From contig NZ_CP038854.1 of the NCBI RefSeq assembly GCF_004792415.1, positions 62,001 through 126,000 of the forward strand: a stretch of 64,000 bases of DNA, in the 5' to 3' direction. Each line of letters begins with the position of its first letter. Positions within the stretch are counted from its first letter, which is position 1. Of this stretch, positions 9,185 to 18,200 are shown piece by piece. Source of the stretch: Pantoea vagans (GTDB taxonomy: Bacteria > Pseudomonadota > Gammaproteobacteria > Enterobacterales > Enterobacteriaceae). The notes under the pieces are model-generated. The model did no database searches, had not been told where the DNA came from, and saw only the letters and a list, made by a program, of their open reading frames with translations. A program made the translations under genes and the position numbers.

Positions 9185-9343
9185 ACTATCCCACGATGTG
9201 AAAAATAACGCTGTGGAGTAACGGTCCATTTTCTGCCCTGCAATCAGGTTAAGGTCACCACGGTCTGCCAGGGTTATGGCACGCCAGGATATCCGATTAA
9301 AGAGCCGCTGAATATGAAAGAGCCTGCGCATTGTCCAGCATAG
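9185..9343 (+). pseudogene. 5'-truncated remnant of a fifth DUF3304 immunity lipoprotein
   Basis: From about 9185 to the TAG at 9341-9343 the sequence aligns base for base with the 3' third of the four intact lipoprotein genes downstream. It encodes the conserved end CNQVKVTTVCQGYGTPGYPIK and the final AHCPA. The remnant has no start or signal region. It carries an in-frame TAA where the intact copies have the Glu codon before Arg-Cys-Gly, plus several substitutions in its first 50 bases. The following 39-bp spacer is the same as the one separating the intact copies. This is a decayed member of the tandem array, not an expressed gene. Confidence 0.85.
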
Positions 9344-9382
9344 TCAGGAACCGGATTTAATAATCACTTCAGGAGATAAAAG

Positions 9383-9874
9383 ATGAGATGGCTGATTCTG
9401 GCTGTGACAATAGTATTTATTTCAGGATGCTCACATGCAGGCGATGGCGATTATACCGCCGGGGATATCCGCGGATTTAACCACACGCAACACGGCATTA
9501 ATCATTTTAGTGTTAACGGGTACGGAGGGCGCCTAACAGGAAATAGCTGCTGCATCATGTTACCCATGAAATGGACGCCCGGTCTGAAAGCCCGTATTGA
9601 GTGGGAAGTTGATCCTAAAACAGCATCAAAATTTCCTGGATATAGTGATCGGATTAAGTTTAATAAATGGAAGGATGAACTCGAGAGTAGTTTTCAAATT
9701 CACACTATGGTAGTTGATATTCCACAATATGGAAAAGAGCGCTGCGGAATAAGCGTCCATTTCCTGCCCTGCAATCAGGTTAAGGTCACCACGGTCTGCC
9801 AGGGTTATGGCACGCCGGGATATCCGATTAGAGAGCCGCTGAATATGAAAGAGCCTGCGCATTGTCCAGCATAG
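9383..9874 (+). CDS. DUF3304 lipoprotein, probable Tle1 immunity protein, copy 1
   Basis: A 163-residue lipoprotein (signal peptide ending ISGC, Cys16) of the DUF3304 type. This family is found beside Tle1-like phospholipase effectors and neutralises them in the periplasm (Tli1 in Burkholderia and E. coli). Conserved features are the VNGYGG...CC.MLP.KWTPGLKARIEWEVDP core and the cysteine-rich C-terminal third. Copy 1 combines the N-terminal block type A (DIRGFNHTQHGINHFSVNGYGG, shared with copy 4) with middle block type X (TASKFPGY, shared with copy 2). AGGAG lies 7 bases before the ATG. The immunity role is inferred from family and neighbourhood. Confidence 0.85.
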   Translation: MRWLILAVTIVFISGCSHAGDGDYTAGDIRGFNHTQHGINHFSVNGYGGRLTGNSCCIMLPMKWTPGLKARIEWEVDPKTASKFPGYSDRIKFNKWKDELESSFQIHTMVVDIPQYGKERCGISVHFLPCNQVKVTTVCQGYGTPGYPIREPLNMKEPAHCPA

Positions 9875-9913
9875 TCAGGAGCAGGATTTAATAATCACTT
9901 CAGGAGATAAAAG

Positions 9914-10411
9914 ATGAGATGGCTGATTCTGGCTGTGGCAATACTATTTACTTCAGGATGCTCACATGCAGGCGGTGGCGGTTATACCGCCGGAGACCTT
10001 CGTGCTAAAAATCATGTTTCAGGGCAGACAATTAACTGGTTCAAGGTGAATGGTTATGGTGCTTCAGGACTAGGTGGAGGAGTCTGCTGCGTTATGTTAC
10101 CCATGAAATGGACGCCCGGTCTGAAAGCCCGTATTGAGTGGGAAGTTGATCCAATGACAGCATCAAAGTTTCCTGGGTATAAAAACTGGGAAAAGTATTT
10201 ATTGTGGGAAAAGGAAGTTAAAGCCAGTTATCAGATTCATACCGCTGTAGTTGCTATTCCACAATATGGAAAAGAACGCTGCGGAATAACCGTCCATTTT
10301 CTGCCCTGCAATCAGGTTAAGGTCACCACGGTCTGCCAGGGTTATGGCACGCCGGGATATCCGATTAAAGAGCCGCTGAATATGAAAGAGCCTGCGCATT
10401 GTCCAGCATAG
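9914..10411 (+). CDS. DUF3304 lipoprotein, probable Tle1 immunity protein, copy 2
   Basis: Second unit of the array, 165 residues, lipobox TSGC (Cys16). Its N-terminal block is type B (DLRAKNHVSGQTINWFKVNGYGASGLGG), essentially identical to copy 3. Its middle block is type X (TASKFPGYKNWEKY), related to copy 1 but clearly diverged from it. The C-terminal third is nearly identical to all other copies. The intact frame, the conserved ribosome binding site and the retained cysteines indicate a functional gene. Differences in the central block could change which Tle1 variant is recognised. That is a hypothesis. Confidence 0.85.
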   Translation: MRWLILAVAILFTSGCSHAGGGGYTAGDLRAKNHVSGQTINWFKVNGYGASGLGGGVCCVMLPMKWTPGLKARIEWEVDPMTASKFPGYKNWEKYLLWEKEVKASYQIHTAVVAIPQYGKERCGITVHFLPCNQVKVTTVCQGYGTPGYPIKEPLNMKEPAHCPA

Positions 10412-10450
10412 TCAGGAACAGGATTTAATAATCACTTCAGGAGACAAAAG

Positions 10451-10951
10451 ATGAGATGGCTGATTCTGGCTGTGACAATACTATTTACTTCAGGATGCTC
10501 CCGTGCGGGAGGTGGCGATCATACCGCCGGAGACCTTCGTGCTAAAAATCATGTTTCAGGGCAGACAATTAACTGGTTCAAGGTGAATGGTTATGGTGCT
10601 TCAGGACTAGGTGGAGGAGTCTGCTGCGTTATGTTACCCATGAAATGGACGCCCGGTCTGAAAGCCCGTATTGAGTGGGAAGTTGATCCTAATCCAGATG
10701 AAGATATACCTATGAGGAAGAGAGGCTCTGGATACGAAGAAGAGGCCTATGCGCGCCATGCCGCCAATTATCAGACGCATACCGCTGTAGTTGATATTCC
10801 ACAATATGGAAAAGAGCGTTGTGGAATAAGCGTCCATTTTCTGCCCTGCAATCAGGTTAAAGTTACCACAGTCTGCCAGGGTTATGGCACGCCGGGATAT
10901 CCGATTAAAGAGCCGCTGAATATGAAAGAGCCTGCCCATTGTCCAGTATAG
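10451..10951 (+). CDS. DUF3304 lipoprotein, probable Tle1 immunity protein, copy 3
   Basis: Third unit, 166 residues, lipobox TSGC (Cys16). The N-terminal block is type B, the same as copy 2 at both protein and DNA level. The middle block is type Y (PNPDEDIPMRKRGSGYEEEAYARH), shared with copy 4. So copy 3 looks like the front of copy 2 joined to the middle of copy 4. It has the same 39-bp upstream spacer and Shine-Dalgarno as the other units. Expected to be a periplasm-facing lipoprotein protecting against a Tle1-type phospholipase. Confidence 0.85.
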   Translation: MRWLILAVTILFTSGCSRAGGGDHTAGDLRAKNHVSGQTINWFKVNGYGASGLGGGVCCVMLPMKWTPGLKARIEWEVDPNPDEDIPMRKRGSGYEEEAYARHAANYQTHTAVVDIPQYGKERCGISVHFLPCNQVKVTTVCQGYGTPGYPIKEPLNMKEPAHCPV

Positions 10952-10990
10952 TCAGGAACAGGATTTAACAATCACTTCAGGAGATAAAAG

Positions 10991-11491
10991 ATGAGATGGC
11001 TGATTCTGGCTATAACAATAGTGTCTATTTCAGGATGCTCACATGCAGGCGATGGCGATTATACCGCCGGGGATATCCGCGGATTTAACCACACGCAACA
11101 CGGCATTAATCATTTTAGTGTTAACGGCTACGGAGGGCGCTTAACAGGAAATAGCTGCTGCATTATGTTACCCATAAAATGGACGCCTGGGCTTAAAGCC
11201 CGTATTGAGTGGGAAGTCGATCCAAATCCTGATGAAGATATACCTATGAAGAAAAGAGGTTTTGGGTACGAAGAAGAGGCCTATGCGCGCCATGCCGCTA
11301 ATTATCAGACGCATACCGCTGTAGTTGATATTCCACAATATGGAAAAGAGCGGTGCGGAATTAGCATCCATATCCTGCCCTGCAATCAGGTTAAGGTCAC
11401 CACAGTCTGCCAGGGGTTTGGCTCGACTGTTTACCCCATCAAGGAACCACTGAATATGAAGGAACCGGCACAATGTCCAAAACAGGATTAG
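10991..11491 (+). CDS. DUF3304 lipoprotein, probable cognate Tle1 immunity protein, copy 4
   Basis: Last unit of the array, 166 residues, lipobox ISGC (Cys16). It joins N-terminal block A (as in copy 1) to middle block Y (as in copy 3). Its last 30 residues differ from the other copies (CQGFGSTVYPIKEPLNMKEPAQCPKQD), and its end overlaps the start of the Tle1-like effector gene by 19 bases. The physical overlap and unique C-terminus make this the best candidate for the cognate immunity protein of the adjacent effector. The upstream copies may be retained from earlier effectors. Assignment of cognate status is inference. Confidence 0.87.
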   Translation: MRWLILAITIVSISGCSHAGDGDYTAGDIRGFNHTQHGINHFSVNGYGGRLTGNSCCIMLPIKWTPGLKARIEWEVDPNPDEDIPMKKRGFGYEEEAYARHAANYQTHTAVVDIPQYGKERCGISIHILPCNQVKVTTVCQGFGSTVYPIKEPLNMKEPAQCPKQD

Positions 11492-13776
11492 GATTACCCT
11501 GCTGGGCGCCGCCCATTTTTCCGGAAGGCGGCCGTCTGCAACTGACACCCGAACAGGTGAATGCTAATTATAAAAAGCAAATCCGGGAAGCAGATGATTT
11601 TAAAAATCAACTGAGTGAACAGGCTGGTCATCGTCTCGGGTTTACCTGCAGTCAGAGCCTGCATATCAGCTTGTTTTTTGATGGTACCGGAAATAATGAA
11701 GAAAATGATACCAACGTTGCCAGACCACCTCATCCGACAAATATTGCCAGACTTTTTCATGCAACTTATCAGGACGCCGAAGATAAAGGCTATTTCCGTT
11801 ATTATATTCCCGGTGTAGGTACGCCCTTTCCAAAAATTAATGAATTTGACTACAGCCTCGATGGTCTGGCGTTTGCCGCTGGAGGAGAGGATCGCATCAA
11901 CTGGGCGCTATTGCGTCTGGTCGATGCTCTGATGTATGCCATTACGCCAACGCACCAGCGTCTGGATGATAGTGTTGCCCGTGGCCTGCTGCCCGATATG
12001 CGCGCTCACTGGCCGGTGACGGGTGAAGTGAACCGGCGTAATGCAATTAAACGATTACTGACACCGCTGAAAAATCAGGTGAAGCAAGCCAGACCGCATT
12101 TACTCAATATTAAACTGTTTATCTATGGTTTTTCCCGTGGTGCTGCCGAGGCACGTACCTTTGTCAACTGGCTGACAGAGCTATTTGCCATGCCGCCAGA
12201 TGGCGGTCAGCCCGACATGAGCCTGCTGGGACTGCCGGTGAGCATAGAATTTCTTGGGCTTCTGGATACTGTGCCCTCGGTGGGCATTGCTCATATTGCT
12301 CCTGGCGCAACCGGACATATGGGCTGGGCAAGCGGCACTCAGCAGTTGCCCGACGAGACCCGCTTTCCCGGATTGATTCGCTGCTGTCGCCACTTTATTG
12401 CCGCCCATGAACAGCGGCTCAGCTTCCCGCTGGATTCGGTCCGACGACCGGAAGGCAGCTATCCGGCCAATACTCTGGAAGTGGTCTATCCAGGTATGCA
12501 CTCTGATGTGGGCGGCGGCTATCCGCCACTGGATCAGGGTAAATCCAGAGGTGGAACGGGAGAGCTGTTGTCGCAGATTGTCCTGCACGATCTCTATCTT
12601 GCTGCTTTTGACGCTGGAGCGCCGCTAACGGTTTCGCCAGAACTTATTACCCCTCTGATTGAAGACATTAAACCATCAAGGTATATGCCGCAGGATTCGA
12701 TAAGTGAATTTGCTATTTCTCCAAAGCTAATTAGCCGCTTCAATATCTGGCGCGAGACGCTGATAAATAACGCACCAGGCCATGAATCGCCCCCAGGCGA
12801 AACCGGTTATCACCCTTGCCAGCTTCCGCAGGTGCTGGAGAGCGCGATCATCGGCCAGATGGGATGGATTACTGCCTGGCGCATTGGTCGTTATGCGCAT
12901 AACAGTCTGCTAACTCGAGAGTTTTACAAGCATGCGCCGCAGCTGCCTGATGACAAAGTTGACAAAAATGAGAAAGAATACAACAGGAAAAAAGAGGCTC
13001 TCATCCGTAGTCGCAAGGAGGTCGATCGCCGACAGCCCAACTGGCAGGATCAGATGATGCCAGGCATGCCCGATTATGAACCTGAAAACAGTCAGTATCA
13101 GTTACGCGAAGCGGCGCGCGAGTTTGAGCATGATTACCGTAACTGGTATCGCGATATCAATGGCGACTTTATAGACAAATCCCTGCAGATTTTGCTGGAT
13201 GTGATCCCCAAAGCTCCTGTCTATCTGCTCAATGGTGACGACGAAAAAGCAGAATATGAACAGATGCGAGACAGTGGCGATTATCGCTACATCCGCCTCT
13301 TCACTAATCGTCTGGGTGCGGGGATCCGTACGCTTCCGGGTGCGGAACTGCTGGCATTTTACGATGACCATATCCACGACTCACGAGCCTGGTTTATGCA
13401 AAAAGCGTTAGGTGGCAGAGAGCTATGGGCCGGCTATTTTCGCTACCGTATGATCTATTTTGGTGATTTTGCCAATAAAAAACTTCAGCTTATTTCTGTG
13501 AACGGCAAAGTTGTGGGTGCGACATCCACGTCAGACCGTGTTGAGTACAGAGTCGAAACCCGAAGAGAGGGCGAAACATTCTCTGACGTACACAGTGTCA
13601 GAGATCTGGCGAATGGTCAGGTACAGACCCTCTCGCCGTCAGCGATGTTACCTGCAGACAATGCACCACTGCAAATGGCCGCCAGGCAGCAGTCGCAAAT
13701 CATTGCCACTGAACATCAGGAAATGCTCACTGCAGCCCATACCCATCTAAAGGCGTCGGGTGCCCGAATTATCTGA
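11473..13776 (+). CDS. tle1: Tle1-family T6SS phospholipase effector (DUF2235)
   Basis: Predicted antibacterial lipase delivered by the T6SS. The 767-residue protein has an N-terminal alpha/beta-hydrolase domain of the DUF2235 type (about 55-400) with SLFFDGTGNNEEND near its start. The Tle1 nucleophile motif GFSRG is present (Ser221). The probable remaining triad residues are Asp265 in LGLLDTVPS and His343 in MHSDVGGGYP. Tle1 of enteroaggregative E. coli has the same Ser-Asp-His arrangement and phospholipase A activity. The remaining C-terminal part (about 400-767) has no recognised enzyme motif and may serve membrane binding or docking to VgrG. No signal peptide is present, as expected for T6SS cargo. 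The gene overlaps immunity copy 4 and is followed by a PAAR gene. Confidence 0.88.
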   Translation: MSKTGLGLPCWAPPIFPEGGRLQLTPEQVNANYKKQIREADDFKNQLSEQAGHRLGFTCSQSLHISLFFDGTGNNEENDTNVARPPHPTNIARLFHATYQDAEDKGYFRYYIPGVGTPFPKINEFDYSLDGLAFAAGGEDRINWALLRLVDALMYAITPTHQRLDDSVARGLLPDMRAHWPVTGEVNRRNAIKRLLTPLKNQVKQARPHLLNIKLFIYGFSRGAAEARTFVNWLTELFAMPPDGGQPDMSLLGLPVSIEFLGLLDTVPSVGIAHIAPGATGHMGWASGTQQLPDETRFPGLIRCCRHFIAAHEQRLSFPLDSVRRPEGSYPANTLEVVYPGMHSDVGGGYPPLDQGKSRGGTGELLSQIVLHDLYLAAFDAGAPLTVSPELITPLIEDIKPSRYMPQDSISEFAISPKLISRFNIWRETLINNAPGHESPPGETGYHPCQLPQVLESAIIGQMGWITAWRIGRYAHNSLLTREFYKHAPQLPDDKVDKNEKEYNRKKEALIRSRKEVDRRQPNWQDQMMPGMPDYEPENSQYQLREAAREFEHDYRNWYRDINGDFIDKSLQILLDVIPKAPVYLLNGDDEKAEYEQMRDSGDYRYIRLFTNRLGAGIRTLPGAELLAFYDDHIHDSRAWFMQKALGGRELWAGYFRYRMIYFGDFANKKLQLISVNGKVVGATSTSDRVEYRVETRREGETFSDVHSVRDLANGQVQTLSPSAMLPADNAPLQMAARQQSQIIATEHQEMLTAAHTHLKASGARII

Positions 13777-13808
13777 GCCAGGAATGCTCATTGAGTAAAG
13801 GAAGCATG

Positions 13809-14066
13809 ATGAAATATGTCATACGTCAGGGGGACACGTTACAGGAGTATGGAGGTCTGGTGCTGGGCGGGCATTACCTCTGCTTCGGTAAAGGGATTGC
13901 CACCAAAGGTGATGCAGTTCGATGCAACAGACACGGTATTACTACCATTGCTGAAGGCAGCTCACTATCAAAGGTTGATGGGCAGCCGGTTGCGTTACAT
14001 GGTCATCACTGTGCCTGCGGCTGTACGCTGGTGAGTTCATTTCCAGACTGTGGTATTGCGCAGTGA
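13809..14066 (+). CDS. PAAR-like T6SS spike tip protein
   Basis: PAAR proteins cap the VgrG trimer with a sharp cone. This 85-residue protein has the family's small size and glycine-rich pattern (GDTLQEYGG, CFGKGIATKGDAVRC, then DGQPVALHGHHCACGCTLVSS), including histidines and cysteines of the kind that bind the apical metal. The ATG at 13809 is preferred because AGGA lies six bases upstream. In-frame ATG at 13806 and TTG at 13791 are possible but less well placed. It has no effector extension. The stop overlaps the next start (GTGA), so it is co-translated with the following membrane protein. With the DUF4123 adaptor and Tle1 it completes an effector-loading module. Confidence 0.8.
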   Translation: MKYVIRQGDTLQEYGGLVLGGHYLCFGKGIATKGDAVRCNRHGITTIAEGSSLSKVDGQPVALHGHHCACGCTLVSSFPDCGIAQ

Positions 14067-15208
14067 GAAGTGCACCTGATTTCCCTCTTTATAAGACGGC
14101 AAAACCCCCTGCCAGCAAGCGATGGCTGGGGATGACTTCACTGTTGATGTTGATTTCCGCAGGTGGAACAGTGCTATTCAGGCAGGCTGATTCGGGTGGC
14201 GGCGAAATTATCGCAGCGATGTTTATCACCGCGTCAATCCTCGGGATGTTATGGCTGTGCCGCCTTCTTTATTACCGCTTTTCCGCTCATAACGCATTAA
14301 AGTGGCAGGCGTTAATTAATCATCAGCATAGCCTGTGGTGGCAAGAACATCAGAGAACCTTTGCTCTGAAGGACGTTGTTCTGATTGGCCCGGCGGGTTC
14401 TGAACACGATGACTGGATCCGCCTGCTTAAATGTGAACAACCTGTACCTGCAAAGCGACAGGAAGCATCGGGAAAAGCATTACGTATTGCGCGAAACTTT
14501 TCCGATGATGTCGTTATCCGTGAACAGCAACTGGCTTGTTCTCTGGTCCTGCAATGGAAAAACCAGCGACAAAACCCGGCTGTCGCCTCACCGCAGCGCT
14601 GTTACTGGCTGGGGACTAAAAATGCCTGGCAGGCGTTTCTGACGCAGGCAAAAATTCAGCTACCTGAGATCGTTCTTCCTGACACGCCTGAGCCATGGAA
14701 GGGTGAAAAGAGCCTGTCTGAAATTGCAGCCCTTTTACATTCAGATGATAACGGGAGCCGCTTTCTGGTTGCCGGATGTCACTCAGAGCCTTTGTCGGCG
14801 GACGGCATAAAGCCAGCCGGTGAAGCGGCTGTATTATGGTTTGCAGGCTCTGATGGAGAAGCGTTGGTTTCGCGTGGAGAGTTTTATGATTCAGACGCGC
14901 CGGAATCACTGGCGCAGGTGTGTGAACGGGCGCAAAGACAAAGTGGAATTAAGGGGGCACCGGAAGCCGCAATTTTATTTTCTCATTCTGAACTTTCTGA
15001 ACTTTCTGAACTTACAGGCAGTGGCTGGAATATAACTCAACATCTTCAGGATGAATATTGGGGGGAATTAGACATTATTGAGCCGCTCGTAGTTATTTCC
15101 CTCGCGGCTATTCATGCTCAATATCTGGAAAAATCCTGCGGCTGGATAGCGACGGATCCCCAACATACTCTTACATCTGGAATTGTAATGCCTTATGGAA
15201 AAGGATAA
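14063..15208 (+). CDS. T6SS-locus membrane protein of unknown function
   Basis: A 381-residue protein with two membrane segments near the N-terminus (about 25-40 and 50-72) and a long, presumably soluble remainder without recognisable enzyme motif. The start is GTG at 14063, overlapping the PAAR stop. It overlaps tssM by 14 bases at the other end, so it is embedded in one translational chain between the tip protein and the membrane-complex gene. Genes of similar length precede tssM in some enterobacterial T6SS clusters, but I do not recognise a named family. A run of near-identical ELSEL codons lies near residues 310-320. A role in the membrane complex or in effector recruitment is only suggested by position. 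Confidence 0.7.
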   Translation: MRSAPDFPLYKTAKPPASKRWLGMTSLLMLISAGGTVLFRQADSGGGEIIAAMFITASILGMLWLCRLLYYRFSAHNALKWQALINHQHSLWWQEHQRTFALKDVVLIGPAGSEHDDWIRLLKCEQPVPAKRQEASGKALRIARNFSDDVVIREQQLACSLVLQWKNQRQNPAVASPQRCYWLGTKNAWQAFLTQAKIQLPEIVLPDTPEPWKGEKSLSEIAALLHSDDNGSRFLVAGCHSEPLSADGIKPAGEAAVLWFAGSDGEALVSRGEFYDSDAPESLAQVCERAQRQSGIKGAPEAAILFSHSELSELSELTGSGWNITQHLQDEYWGELDIIEPLVVISLAAIHAQYLEKSCGWIATDPQHTLTSGIVMPYGKG

Positions 15209-18200
15209 AGCCAAAAAAACCAGCGAAAGTATTTCTGTCGCTTTTACTGCTGTTCTTGCCATCGTGTCTATCACCCTGATTGTATTATTAGGTGGTCTGG
15301 GATACTGGTTTTTTGTTGAAGGTAATTCAACTGAATGGCCGGTTATCCAGACGATATTAATTGGCGCTGGCATTATATGGATCGCGTTGGTCTGCATTAC
15401 CCTTCTGGGCTTTTTAGCCATTCAGCTGTGGTTGATGAATAGCGTAAAGCAAGCCTCGAACGCTGGCGATCAGACCAGGGGAAACGGGAAAAGACAGCAA
15501 CAGACAGAGCCAGAAAATATCAGGCATTATTTGCGCAAGCATTATACCTTTTTCTGGCCTTACAAAATCCGACTCCTGCTGGTCACCGGCGACGACACCG
15601 CAATCGAACACCTCGTCCCCGGCCTCAAACAAAATCAGTGGCTCGAAGGCAACCGCACCGTTCTGATTTACGGCAGCAGCCTCACCGACATCGACACCGA
15701 AAAATACACCGCGCTGCGTAAACTGCGTCGTGGCCGCCCGCTGGATGGCATCATCCGCGTGCTGGATGAAGCGCAGAGCCTCACGCCGCAGCTCAGCGAT
15801 AACGATCTGCGCGGGCTGGAGAAAATCGGCGAAGCATTGCGCTATTCTGCGCCGGTCTGGATATGGCAGTTATGCGGCAGTGACTGGTCACAGGCCGGGC
15901 GTCAGTCGCAGTCTGTCGGTATCACCCTGCCGGTACGGGCGATGCCAGAGGATGTTTCAGCCCGGCTGGATAAGCTGCTGCTCCAACTGCGTGAACAGGG
16001 ACTTTCGCAGATTGCAGAGCAGCGACAGCATGATTTTCTGTTACGCCTTGCTCAGCAACTTGAACAGGGCGAGAGCAAACACTGGGCGTCACGCCTGACA
16101 CCCTGGCTCCATGGCGCGCAGAAGCGCGTGCCGCTACGCGGTCTGATGTTCAGCCCGATCGCTCAGGGCGGTCCGGACACTGACCATTCAGTTGACCGCT
16201 TCGCAAAAAATCCTGTTATGCCTTCACACCCTCACGCGCTAACGTTTCCCGCCTTCTGGCAGGGCGTGATCAACGACTGCGGTCGCCTGCGAGGTCGCCG
16301 TGTCGGTATGGCCTGGGAGCAATCGCTGTCATGGGCCATCATGATACTTATCAGTGTGTGGGGTGTGGGATTGCTGCTCTCCTTTGCGCTGAACTACGGG
16401 CAGATCTCATCCGTAGCAGCTAAAGCGCATGCGCTGGCTGAACATCCCGCGGTGTCCGATGACCAGCTCACCGCCCTGCATGACTTACGCAACGATGCCG
16501 GTCGTCTGCAGCATCATACTCAGAACGGCTCGCCCTGGTATCAGCGTTTTGGCCTTGACCATAATCAGCCGCTGCTGAGCGCTATGCTCCCCTGGTATGG
16601 TGTCGCGAATAACCGTCTGATGCGCGATCCTGCCAGTGAAGCGCTGACAGAAAAACTCGCTGCGCTGGCGAATTCAGTACCGGAGAGCGACCAGCGTGCG
16701 CAACTGGCTAAACCCGGCTACGACCAGCTGAAGGCCTGGCTGATGATGGCGCGGCCGGATAAAACCGATGGCGCATTCTATGCGCAAACCATGAAAACAG
16801 TTCAGCCGACGCGAAGCGGTATCTCAACCGCATTATGGCAAAGCCTGTCGCCCGATTTGTGGGCATTTTATATGTCTCAGTTGCCCCATCAGCCGCAGTG
16901 GAAGATCACCCCCGATGTTCATCTGGTCGCCCAAAGCCGTCAGGTGCTGTTGCAGCAGATTGGACGTCGCAATGCGGAAAGCACCCTCTATCAGAACATG
17001 CTCAGGTCAGTGCGCCGCAATTTTGCCGATGTCTCGCTGGACGATATGACCAGCGGAACCGAGGCCCGCCGTCTCTTCACCACTGAGAATGTCGTACCCG
17101 GCATATTTACCCGTCAGGCGTGGGAAGGGGGTATTCAGCAGGCGATTGAGAAAGCGGCGAACTCAAGGCGGGATGAAATTGACTGGGTGCTGAGTGACAG
17201 CCGGAAAACGGTCTCTGCCGATCTGTCGCCTGACGCGCTCAAAGCCCGTCTGACAGAACGTTACTTCACCGATTTTGCCGGCAGCTGGCTGGGCTTTCTC
17301 AATAGCCTGCGCTGGAACCCGGCGAACAGCATTGCAGATGTGACTGATCAGCTGACGCTGATGAGTGATGTCCGTCAGTCACCGCTGATCGCGCTGATGA
17401 ACACGCTGGCCTGGCAGGGGCAGACCGGGCAGAAAAGTGCCGGACTGTCAGATTCCATTATTAAGTCAGCGAAAGATCTGATGGGCAATAAAGACAAACC
17501 GGCGATCGATCAAAGTGCTGTCGGGCCACAGGGGCCGCTTGATGACACCTTCGGACCACTACTGACGCTGATGGGAAAAAACCGAGCCAGCAACGTGATG
17601 TCAGCGGACAGCACACTGAGTCTGCAGACTTATCTCACCCGTATCACACGCGTTCGCCTGCGCCTGCAACAGGTCGCGGGTGCTTCCGATCCGCAGGAGA
17701 TGATGCAGACGCTGGCGCAGACCGTATTCCAGGGCAAGAGTGTGGATCTGACCGATACCCAGCAGTATGGAAGCCTCGTGGCAGCCAGTCTCGGTGAAGA
17801 GTGGAGCGGCTTTGGCAACACGCTGTTTGTACAGCCGCTGACGCAGGCGTGGGAGACGGTACTGCAACCCTCGGCAGCCAGCCTCAATGACCGCTGGAGC
17901 CGCTCAGTGGTGGCGAACTGGCACACCGCTTTTGATGGTCGTTTCCCGTTTGCAGCCGCTAAAAGCGATGCATCATTACCCATGCTGGCTGAATTTATCC
18001 GTAAGGACACCGGTCGCATTGACAGATTCCTCACCACGGAACTGAATGGCGTACTGCACAAAGAGGGCAGTCAGTGGGTGCCGGATACCGCACACAGCCA
18101 GGGGCTGACCTTTAATCCGGCCTTCCTGCGGGCTGTGAATCAGCTGAGTCAGCTGTCGGACATTCTGTTTACTGACGGCAGTCAGGGGATCAGCTTTGAA

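Larger units (their letters stand above)
9185..11491 (+). repeat. Tandem array of DUF3304 lipoprotein gene units
   Basis: Unit starts fall at 9383, 9914, 10451 and 10991, giving periods of 531, 537 and 540 bp, preceded by the truncated unit at 9185-9343. Each unit is a gene plus a nearly identical 39-bp spacer (9344-9382, 9875-9913, 10412-10450, 10952-10990) carrying the Shine-Dalgarno AGGAG. The signal-peptide region and the C-terminal third are almost invariant between units. Two internal blocks vary. Confidence 0.9.

Noticed and set aside
9185..11491. Tandem repeats as a mobile element or CRISPR-like array
   Set aside because: The units are whole lipoprotein genes with spacers carrying their ribosome binding sites; no transposase, terminal repeats or short-repeat/unique-spacer pattern.
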